Source: Alphaproteobacteria bacterium (GTDB taxonomy: Bacteria > Pseudomonadota > Alphaproteobacteria > Rhizobiales > Beijerinckiaceae). Taken from it: a DNA stretch of 5,941 nucleotides. Below, in pieces: positions 1-5,341 of the stretch. Position 1 is the stretch's first letter. Every line of letters starts with the position of its first letter. Made by a program: the position numbers and the translations under genes. The notes beneath the pieces are model-generated. The model ran no database searches, was not told where the DNA came from, and saw only the letters and a list, made by a program, of their open reading frames with translations. Location: assembly GCA_009921785.1 (NCBI GenBank), contig RFXE01000117.1:1-5941 (forward strand), in the 5' to 3' direction.

Positions 1-107
1 ATTATGGTTTGACGCAATCAGCGGCAACGGGGCGACTCGTCGCTGATCTGATTGCGGAGCGCACACCGGCTATTGATCTCACGCGCTTTAGTCCGCAACG
101 ATTCTAG
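1..107 (+). CDS. FAD-dependent D-amino-acid dehydrogenase (DadA/HypO-like), C-terminal end only
   Basis: The gene enters from the left edge; only the last 34 codons are visible, read from base 3 and ending in TAG at 105-107. The tail reads YGLTQSAATGRLVADLIAE..., then P-A-I-D-L and a final R-F. This matches the C-terminus of DAO/DadA-type flavoproteins, where the Gly-Leu-Thr and T-G-R-L segment packs near the FAD and is followed by a short 'P.ID' tail. In known hydroxyproline pathways such an enzyme oxidises cis-4-hydroxy-D-proline, the product of the epimerase encoded next. That gene starts 24 bases downstream with its own ribosome-binding site, so the two are probably co-transcribed. The specific substrate is inferred from the neighbour. 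The fragment itself supports only the family, and a general D-amino-acid dehydrogenase remains possible. Confidence 0.75.
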   Translation, partial: YGLTQSAATGRLVADLIAERTPAIDLTRFSPQRF

Positions 108-119
108 TATTTACTCTCG

Positions 120-125
120 AAGGAG
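120..125 (+). promoter_or_regulatory. Ribosome-binding site of the 4-hydroxyproline epimerase gene
   Basis: AAGGAG lies 6 bases before the ATG at 132. It is a strong Shine-Dalgarno match and fixes the start. The start is also supported by the protein beginning directly with the conserved family N-terminus (F-C-V-D-G-H-T). Confidence 0.8.
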
Positions 126-131
126 TCCGTC

Positions 132-1160
132 ATGGCGACCCACACCTTCTTTTGCGTTGATGGCCACACTTGTGGCAACCCCGTGCGCCTGGTGGCCGGC
201 GGGGGACCACGCCTTGAAGGCGCCAATATGGTTGAAAAACGCGCGCATTTCTTGCGCGAATTCGACTGGATCAGAACCGGCCTTATGTTCGAACCCCGCG
301 GCCATGACATGATGTCGGGCGCAATTCTTTATCCCCCAACGCGCGCTGATTGCGACATTGCATTTCTTTTCATCGAAACATCGGGCTGCTTGCCGATGTG
401 CGGCCATGGCACAATCGGCACTGTTACGATGGCGCTTGAACGCGGGCTTGTGACGCCGCGCGAAAAAGGCCTGTTGCGCATTGATACACCGGCAGGGCTC
501 GTTGAAGCGCGCTATGTCGAAAAAGATGGTTATGTTGATAATGTCCGCATTACCAATGTCGGCTCGTTCTTGCACTCCGCTGATCTCGAAGCTGAAGTCG
601 AAGGATTAGGTATAATAAAAGCTGATGTGTCCTATGGCGGCAATTTCTATGCGATCATTGAACCGCAAAAGAATTTCCCCGGCCTCGAACATGTGAACCC
701 CTCAGATATATTGAGATGGAGTCCGAAGGTGCGCGAGGCCTTCCGCGCGAAATATCAATTCGTGCATCCGGAAAATCCGGCGATCAACGGCCTCTCCCAT
801 GTGATGTGGACGGGAACACCGACGCATAAAGAAGCGCATGCTAAAAACGCCGTCTTCTATGGCGACAAAGCGATTGATCGCTCGCCTTGCGGCACGGGCA
901 CCTCGGCGCGCATGGCGCAATGGGCCGCGCGTGGTAAGCTTAAGGTTGGCGATGACTTCATTCATGAGAGCATCATCGGCACGCTATTCCGTGGTCGCGT
1001 CGAAAAAGCCGTTACCCTCGGATCCTATAACGGCATCGTCCCCTCGATCGAAGGGTGGGCGCGCATGACGGGCTACAACACAATCTTCATCGATGACCGC
1101 GACCCGTTGGCGCATGGGTTCCAGGTGACAGACCGTGCGGACGCAGGAAAGCATGGCTGA
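132..1160 (+). CDS. hypRE: 4-hydroxyproline 2-epimerase (proline racemase family)
   Basis: A 342-residue cytoplasmic, cofactor-independent enzyme that interconverts trans-4-hydroxy-L-proline and cis-4-hydroxy-D-proline, the first step of hydroxyproline catabolism. Both catalytic cysteines of the family are present: Cys90 in MCGHGTIG and Cys253 in DRSPCGTGTSA, with His92 and Asp249 in the expected places. Keeping the second Cys argues against trans-3-hydroxyproline dehydratase, which has Thr there. N-terminal landmarks (DGHTCGNPVRL at 10-20, EPRGHDMMSG at 54-63) and the C-terminal GWARMTGYN at 308-316 are those of the Brucella/rhizobial epimerase group. Relatives are about 333 residues long, so this protein has only a short extra tail after residue 333. 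It follows a DadA/HypO-like oxidase gene, which supports hydroxyproline over proline as substrate. Proteins of this group have often been annotated as proline racemase (PrpA). Family certainty is very high; 4-hydroxyproline as main substrate is likely. Confidence 0.93.
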   Translation: MATHTFFCVDGHTCGNPVRLVAGGGPRLEGANMVEKRAHFLREFDWIRTGLMFEPRGHDMMSGAILYPPTRADCDIAFLFIETSGCLPMCGHGTIGTVTMALERGLVTPREKGLLRIDTPAGLVEARYVEKDGYVDNVRITNVGSFLHSADLEAEVEGLGIIKADVSYGGNFYAIIEPQKNFPGLEHVNPSDILRWSPKVREAFRAKYQFVHPENPAINGLSHVMWTGTPTHKEAHAKNAVFYGDKAIDRSPCGTGTSARMAQWAARGKLKVGDDFIHESIIGTLFRGRVEKAVTLGSYNGIVPSIEGWARMTGYNTIFIDDRDPLAHGFQVTDRADAGKHG

Positions 1161-1165
1161 ACCGG

Positions 1166-1193
1166 TAAAATCGCATAACCTTCGTCGATTTTA
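1166..1193 (+). terminator. Weak stem-loop after the epimerase gene (possible terminator)
   Basis: TAAAATCG (1166-1173) and CGATTTTA (1186-1193) are perfect inverted repeats of 8 bases around a 12-base loop, starting 5 bases after the epimerase stop codon. The stem is AT-rich and has TTTTA inside its 3' arm rather than a clean T-run after it, so it would be a poor intrinsic terminator. It may instead be a processing or 3'-end stabilising element, or a protein-binding dyad. Confidence 0.35.
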
Positions 1194-1210
1194 TCTATAA
1201 AACTGAACTA

Positions 1211-1231
1211 TTTTAGTGAATTTCACTAAAA
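1211..1231. promoter_or_regulatory. Perfect 21-base palindrome, likely operator
   Basis: TTTTAGTGAA (1211-1220) and TTCACTAAAA (1222-1231) are exact inverted repeats around a single central T. A 10-base half-site with no mismatch, in the gap just upstream of an operon, is what a homodimeric repressor or activator site looks like. As RNA it could not form a useful hairpin because the loop is too short, so a DNA-binding role is more likely. The regulator is not in the window. I cannot assign the motif to a family; GntR and RpiR types are only examples of dimeric regulators that bind such sites. Confidence 0.55.
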
Positions 1232-1252
1232 ATGAGGAAAAATCATAAAAAT

Positions 1253-1282
1253 TTGCTTTTATGTGACAAATCAAAGGCTAAT
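1253..1282 (+). promoter_or_regulatory. Possible sigma70-type promoter for livHMGF
   Basis: A candidate -35 box TTGCTT (1253-1258) and -10 box GCTAAT (1277-1282) are separated by 18 bases, directly downstream of three A5 runs (1228-1232, 1238-1242, 1247-1251) that could act as an UP element. Agreement with consensus is partial (3 of 6 and 4 of 6). If real, the mRNA would carry an untranslated leader of roughly 90 bases before the livH start at 1379, and the 21-base palindrome would lie about 20 bases upstream of the -35 box. Confidence 0.3.
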
Positions 1283-1378
1283 CGATTGTCCGCCTTCTGA
1301 TCGGTTGCTAAGAAGCTCTGGGGATCCGGATCGTCGGCTGAAACAGACGGTCATGACCGAAAAATTCGGGGAAGCGTA

Positions 1379-2302
1379 ATGGATTATCTGGCGCAACAAT
1401 TGATCAATGGCCTCACGCTCGGCTCAATCTACGGGCTGATCGCGATCGGTTACACGATGGTCTATGGCATCATCGGCATGATCAATTTCGCGCATGGCGA
1501 CGTGTTCATGGTCGGCGCGTTCGTTTCGCTCATTTGCATTCTCATTTTTGGCATCACCGGCTCCACCGATATCGTCATCGGCATTGGCATGTTGATGATT
1601 GTCGCTGTCATCGCGATGGCGATTTCCGGCGTCTATGGTTGGACCATTGAACGTTTGGCCTACCGGCCTCTGCGCGGATCTTTCCGTTTGGCCCCGCTGA
1701 TCACCGCCATTGGCGTCTCTATCTTCTTGCAAAATTTCGTTCAGGAAACACAAGGCGCGCGCGTTAAACCGCTGCAAGCTTTGTTTGCGGGCGGTTTCAC
1801 TTTGCATGAAGGCACCGAGTTCACCGTCCGCATCACCTATATGCAAATTCTGATCGTGGTGCTGACAATCATTTTGATGACAGGCTTCTCGCTTTTGATT
1901 TCCCGCACCTCGCTCGGCCGCGCACAACGCGCCTGCGAACAGGATCTCAAAATGACGCAACTTCTCGGTATCGATGTTGATCGCACGATCTCGATGACCT
2001 TCGTCATCGGCGCGATGCTCGCCGCCGTCGCTGGCCTCATGTATCTCCTTTATTACGGTGTCATCGACTTCTTCATCGGCTTCTCAGCAGGTGTGAAAGC
2101 CTTTACCGCTGCCGTTCTCGGCGGCATCGGTTCACTCCCCGGCGCGATGATCGGCGGCGTGTTGATCGGCCTCATTGAAGTGCTGTTCGCCGCCTATTTC
2201 TCATCCGAGTATAAAGACGTTGCTGCGTTTTCTATGTTGATCATCGTTTTGATCTTCATGCCGCAAGGTCTTTTGGGCCGTCCCGAAATCGAGAAGGTCT
2301 GA
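1379..2302 (+). CDS. livH: Branched-chain amino acid ABC transporter permease LivH/BraD
   Basis: A 307-residue inner-membrane permease, almost the same length as E. coli LivH (308). With LivM it would form the transmembrane channel of a HAAT-family importer. The protein is a series of hydrophobic helices beginning at once (about 9-33). Family landmarks are the N-terminal GLTLGSIYGLIAIGYTMVYG and MINFAHGDVFM (34-44), the cytoplasmic coupling loop GRAQRACEQDLKMTQLLGI (180-198) that contacts the ATPases, and GGIGSLPGAMIGG (248-260). A modest ribosome-binding sequence, GGGGAAG (1368-1374), precedes the ATG, whose A is also the last base of a TAA ending an 8-codon upstream frame. livM starts 4 bases after the stop, so the two are co-translated. 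The family does not fix the substrate: relatives carry Leu/Ile/Val, other amino acids, or amides and urea. Confidence 0.93.
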   Translation: MDYLAQQLINGLTLGSIYGLIAIGYTMVYGIIGMINFAHGDVFMVGAFVSLICILIFGITGSTDIVIGIGMLMIVAVIAMAISGVYGWTIERLAYRPLRGSFRLAPLITAIGVSIFLQNFVQETQGARVKPLQALFAGGFTLHEGTEFTVRITYMQILIVVLTIILMTGFSLLISRTSLGRAQRACEQDLKMTQLLGIDVDRTISMTFVIGAMLAAVAGLMYLLYYGVIDFFIGFSAGVKAFTAAVLGGIGSLPGAMIGGVLIGLIEVLFAAYFSSEYKDVAAFSMLIIVLIFMPQGLLGRPEIEKV

Positions 2303-2306
2303 TCGC

Positions 2307-3665
2307 ATGTCAAACGCTCACTATGATCCTTCACACGACAAAGGCGACGTCATCAACGGAATCGTCAAACGCAGCCTGATCGCGGTCGCCATTGCGGCCA
2401 TCATCTTTGCGCCGACGATTCTTTTGAAGACACAAGTCTCGCAGATATCGAATACATTGTTCATTCTTTATCGCTGGGAAGGCTTCGCCATTGCCTGCGG
2501 CCTGATTTTGATTTGGCGTGTTCTCTATGAAATCCGCGCCTGGCGTAAAGCGCATACGGATCATAAATCGTCTTCACGCACGCAAGCAGGTGAAAATCGC
2601 TTCGGTCATTTCGTTGGCCCCGTCTTGCTGGTGGCTGCGATTGTTCTCCCCTTCATGCCCTTCACAGATCGTTACATTCTGGATATCGGCATTTTGATTA
2701 TCACTTATGTGATGCTCGGCTGGGGGTTGCAGATTGTTGTGGGCCTCGCGGGTTTGCTCGATCTTGGTTATGTTGCCTTCTACGCGGTCGGCGCTTATTC
2801 CTATGCACTGCTTGCGGAACATTTCGGCTTTGGTTTCTGGATATGTTTACCGCTCGCCGGTATTTTTGCTGCCACTTGGGGCGTTGTCCTCGGCTTTCCG
2901 GTTTTGCGTTTGCGCGGTGACTATCTCGCCATCGTCACACTGGCCTTTGGTGAAATCATCCGCGTTGTCTTGTTGAACTGGCGCGATTTCACGGGCGGTT
3001 CGAACGGGTTGTCAAACATTCCGCGTCCGTCTTTCTTCGGCATTCCCTTCTCGCAAGGACCTGACGGGTTCGCGGCGACATTCGGCCTCGAATATTCATC
3101 GCTTCAGCGTATGGGTTTTCTCTATTTCCTCATTCTCGCTCTCGCGCTTCTCACATTCTACATTTCCTCACGCTTGAGAAAATTGCCGATGGGACGCGCT
3201 TGGGAAGCCTTGCGTGAAGATGAAATCGCCTGCCGTTCACTCGGCTTGAATACCATCAACACTAAGCTTTCAGCCTTCGCGATTGGTGCTATGTTTGGTG
3301 GTTTCGCTGGATCTTTCTTTGCGGCAAAGCAAGCGTTCATCAGCCCTGAATCCTTTAACTTCATGGAATCGGCAACAATTCTTGCCATCGTGGTTTTGGG
3401 TGGTATGTCGAGCCAGATTGGCGTTGTGTTTTCATCGATTGCGATGGTCGGGGGCATTGAAGTGCTGCGCCAATTGCAATTCCTCAAAGCGATCTTCGGT
3501 CCCGATTTCGATCCGAGCCAATTGCGCCTGCTGCTCTTCGGGCTTGCTATGATCATCGTGATGCTGTGGCGCCCACGTGGCTTTGTGTCATCACGCGCGC
3601 CCACCGTGTTCTTTAAAGAGAAGAAATCGGTTGGATCATCTATGATTTCGCAGGGACGCGGCTGA
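2307..3665 (+). CDS. livM: Branched-chain amino acid ABC transporter permease LivM/BraE
   Basis: The second inner-membrane permease, 452 residues against 425 in E. coli LivM. As in that protein, an N-terminal region precedes the conserved core: hydrophobic segments at about 24-40 and 52-74, then a basic cytoplasmic stretch (77-99). Core landmarks are VGLAGLLDLGYVAFYAVGAY (145-164), LRLRGDYLAIVTLAFGEIIR (200-219), TGGSNGLSNIPRP (229-241) and the ATPase-coupling loop GRAWEALREDEIACRSLGL (296-314). Further on come KQAFISPESF (341-350) and the TM segment VVLGGMSSQ (362-370). The tail after about 424 is polar and lysine-rich, as expected on the cytoplasmic side. GAGAAGG (2291-2297), inside the end of livH, serves as ribosome-binding site. 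Only one base separates its stop from the livG start. The high similarity to LivM favours an amino-acid rather than a urea substrate. Confidence 0.93.
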   Translation: MSNAHYDPSHDKGDVINGIVKRSLIAVAIAAIIFAPTILLKTQVSQISNTLFILYRWEGFAIACGLILIWRVLYEIRAWRKAHTDHKSSSRTQAGENRFGHFVGPVLLVAAIVLPFMPFTDRYILDIGILIITYVMLGWGLQIVVGLAGLLDLGYVAFYAVGAYSYALLAEHFGFGFWICLPLAGIFAATWGVVLGFPVLRLRGDYLAIVTLAFGEIIRVVLLNWRDFTGGSNGLSNIPRPSFFGIPFSQGPDGFAATFGLEYSSLQRMGFLYFLILALALLTFYISSRLRKLPMGRAWEALREDEIACRSLGLNTINTKLSAFAIGAMFGGFAGSFFAAKQAFISPESFNFMESATILAIVVLGGMSSQIGVVFSSIAMVGGIEVLRQLQFLKAIFGPDFDPSQLRLLLFGLAMIIVMLWRPRGFVSSRAPTVFFKEKKSVGSSMISQGRG

Positions 3666-3666
3666 T

Positions 3667-4464
3667 ATGACAAAACCCTTGCTTACTGTTCGCGATCTAA
3701 CCATGCGCTTTGGCGGCCTCGTGGCCGTTGATAAATTCTCATTTGAGGCACAAAGCGGCCATATCACCGCAATCATTGGCCCGAATGGTGCGGGCAAAAC
3801 GACGGCGTTCAACTGCATAACCGGTTTCTATACGCCGAGTGACGGATCAGTAACGCTGCATCATCCGGCGCGCGGCGATTTTTCGCTTGAGGCGATGGAA
3901 GACCATAAAATTTCACGAGTCGCGAAAGTCGCGCGCACCTTCCAGAATATCCGTCTTTTTGGCGGTATGACGGTGCTCGAAAATTTGATGATCGCGCAGC
4001 ACAATGAATTGATGCGCGCGTCGATGTTCTCCATCGCTGGCATTTTCGGCATGCCGTCCTATCGCCGCGCCGAACGCGAAGCGATTGATAAGTCGATGGC
4101 GTGGCTCGAGCGCATTGGCATCGCCGATAAAGCGGATGAGCCTGCCGCCGCTCTCCCTTACGGCCAGCAACGCAAGCTTGAGATCGTGCGCGCGCTCTGC
4201 ACCGATCCCGTTTTGCTCTGCCTTGATGAACCGGCTGCTGGTCTTAACCCGAAAGAGTCCGATGATCTCGGCGTATTCCTGCGCCAAATCCGTGACGATT
4301 TCCATGTCGGCATTCTGCTCATCGAGCATGATATGAGTGTGGTTATGGAGATTTCGGATCATATTGTCGTGCTCGACTATGGTCGAAAAATTTCCGACGG
4401 TACCCCGGCCCATGTGCGCAATGATGCGGCCGTCATCAAAGCCTATCTCGGTGTCGACGAGTGA
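3667..4464 (+). CDS. livG: Branched-chain amino acid ABC transporter ATP-binding protein LivG/BraF
   Basis: A 265-residue cytoplasmic ATPase (E. coli LivG is 255) that pairs with LivF to power import. All nucleotide-binding motifs are intact: Walker A GPNGAGKT (38-45), Q-loop Gln93 in TFQNIRLF, signature LPYGQQRKLEI (163-173, the LivG version of LSGGQ), Walker B LLCLDEP (183-189) with Glu188, D-loop AAGLN (190-194) and switch His221 in IEHDM. The roughly 20-residue insert around 113-135, rich in Met, Phe and Ile, is typical of LivG. AGGGA (3652-3656) is a plausible ribosome-binding site inside the end of livM. Together with the one-base gap it suggests translational coupling. Its lysines are mostly AAA (9 of 11), in contrast to the binding-protein gene downstream. 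Confidence 0.94.
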   Translation: MTKPLLTVRDLTMRFGGLVAVDKFSFEAQSGHITAIIGPNGAGKTTAFNCITGFYTPSDGSVTLHHPARGDFSLEAMEDHKISRVAKVARTFQNIRLFGGMTVLENLMIAQHNELMRASMFSIAGIFGMPSYRRAEREAIDKSMAWLERIGIADKADEPAAALPYGQQRKLEIVRALCTDPVLLCLDEPAAGLNPKESDDLGVFLRQIRDDFHVGILLIEHDMSVVMEISDHIVVLDYGRKISDGTPAHVRNDAAVIKAYLGVDE

Positions 4465-4470
4465 GAGCCC

Positions 4471-4475
4471 AGGAG
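4471..4475 (+). promoter_or_regulatory. Ribosome-binding site fixing the livF start
   Basis: AGGAG lies 8 bases before the ATG at 4484. The open frame extends upstream to an ATG at 4337 inside livG, but that would add 49 residues with no family similarity. This site and the family-typical N-terminus MTRPLLQIQGV decide for 4484. Confidence 0.8.
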
Positions 4476-4483
4476 ATAACACG

Positions 4484-5209
4484 ATGACAAGGCCCTTACT
4501 CCAAATTCAAGGTGTCGAAACCTTTTACGGGCGCAATCAAGCGCTGCATGGCGTCAATCTTGATGTACGCGAAGGTGAAATCGTCACCATGATCGGCGCG
4601 AATGGCGCCGGTAAATCAACTTTGATGATGGCAATCTGCGGCGTGAATAAAGCGGCACGCGGATCGATCCATTTTGATGGCAAACCCATCCATCTCATTC
4701 CGCCGCATGAAATTATCAGACTGGGCATTTCGCTTTCGCCAGAAGGTCGTCGCATTTTTCCGCGGATGACGGTTTTTGAAAATCTTCAGCTCGGCACCGC
4801 CGCGATTGGCCCCGCGCATTTCGACGAAGATGTACAAAAGATTTTCACGCTCTTCCCCATTCTTGAGCGTCGCCAATCGCAACGCGCAGGAACGCTCTCC
4901 GGCGGCGAACAACAAATGCTCGCCATCGGGCGCGCTCTGATGGGACGTCCGCGCCTCTTACTACTTGATGAGCCGTCGCTCGGCTTGGCGCCGCTCATTG
5001 CGAAGCAAATCTTTGATACGCTCCGGGAACTCAATAAAACCCAGGGTTTGACGGTATTTCTTGTTGAACAAAACGCCAATCATGCTTTGAAATTGGCTGC
5101 ACGCGCCCATGTTCTCGTCAATGGCCGCATTACGCTCTCGGGCACGGGCGAAGAGCTCCTGACCCATCCGGACGTCAAAGCGGCCTATTTGGGCGGTGGA
5201 GCGCACTAA
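4484..5209 (+). CDS. livF: Branched-chain amino acid ABC transporter ATP-binding protein LivF/BraG
   Basis: A 241-residue cytoplasmic ATPase (E. coli LivF is 237), the partner of LivG. Motifs in order are Walker A GANGAGKS (38-45), the Q-loop region LSPEGRRIFPRMTV (84-97), signature LSGGEQQMLAIGRAL (138-152), Walker B LLLLDEP (158-164) with Glu163, D-loop SLGLAP (165-170), and VEQNA (194-198) at the switch position. The replacement of the switch His by Gln and the Glu in the Q-loop are normal for LivF, so the protein should be functional. Starting at 4484 gives the expected length; it begins 19 bases after the livG stop. It ends the tightly packed livHMGF block, and the 132-base gap that follows contains a terminator-like hairpin. 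Confidence 0.94.
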   Translation: MTRPLLQIQGVETFYGRNQALHGVNLDVREGEIVTMIGANGAGKSTLMMAICGVNKAARGSIHFDGKPIHLIPPHEIIRLGISLSPEGRRIFPRMTVFENLQLGTAAIGPAHFDEDVQKIFTLFPILERRQSQRAGTLSGGEQQMLAIGRALMGRPRLLLLDEPSLGLAPLIAKQIFDTLRELNKTQGLTVFLVEQNANHALKLAARAHVLVNGRITLSGTGEELLTHPDVKAAYLGGGAH

Positions 5210-5227
5210 ATTCCCTCTTTTTCAGCA

Positions 5228-5268
5228 AAAAAGTAAGTGACTCTCGCGGCGCGAGAGGATAGCTTTTT
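5228..5268 (+). terminator. Hairpin with T-run between livF and the binding-protein gene
   Basis: CTCTCGC (5241-5247) pairs exactly with GCGAGAG (5251-5257) around a GGC loop, giving a 7-base-pair GC-rich stem. An A-run (5227-5232) lies on its left and TTTTT (5264-5268) on its right. AAAAAG (5228-5233) and CTTTTT (5263-5268) can also pair as an outer stem. This resembles an intrinsic terminator that could act in both directions. The T-run starts 6 bases after the stem, so it may be only partly efficient or may be an mRNA-stabilising hairpin protecting one side of the processed transcript. Confidence 0.55.
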
Positions 5269-5328
5269 CCGTAAGACAATGGTCCGGAGGGGTTCACCTT
5301 TCGGAGGCATTTGTTGATGTTTGTTTTT

Positions 5329-5334
5329 GGGAGG
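5329..5334 (+). promoter_or_regulatory. Ribosome-binding site of the substrate-binding protein gene
   Basis: GGGAGG lies 7 bases before the ATG at 5342. It is a strong match and sits where the protein begins with a textbook signal peptide, so it fixes the start. Confidence 0.75.
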
Positions 5335-5341
5335 TCATTTA

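Larger units (their letters stand above)
1161..1378 (+). other. AT-rich regulatory gap between epimerase and livH
   Basis: This 218-base stretch separates the hydroxyproline genes from the transporter operon and holds no convincing protein gene. Its central part (about 1190-1285) is clearly more AT-rich than the flanking genes. It carries a stem-loop, a 21-base palindrome, three A5 runs and a possible promoter, each listed separately. The last 40 bases, over the livH start, contain small competing inverted repeats. The layout suggests that transport is transcribed from its own regulated promoter rather than only by read-through from the catabolic genes. Confidence 0.7.

Noticed and set aside
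111..575. Long minus-strand reading frame opposite the epimerase gene (others at 1424-1960, 3158-3673 and 3913-4482)
   Set aside because: Each lies wholly or largely opposite a clearly conserved gene. The translations are low-complexity, rich in Arg, His, Asp and Asn, and show no family features, as expected for antisense shadows.
2307..2640. The long N-terminal region of LivM as a possible fusion or extra domain
   Set aside because: E. coli LivM also has an N-terminal hydrophobic and basic region before the conserved core. The length difference is small and within family variation.
4337..4483. Upstream extension of livF to an ATG at 4337, adding 49 residues
   Set aside because: It lies inside livG in another frame, has no LivF similarity, and a good AGGAG sits correctly before the ATG at 4484.
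5063..5077. LivF lacks the usual switch histidine (Gln196 in VEQN) and has Glu in its Q-loop region
   Set aside because: E. coli LivF has the same VEQN sequence, and the PEGRR Q-loop segment is normal for the subfamily, so this is not evidence of a degenerate or inactive ATPase.
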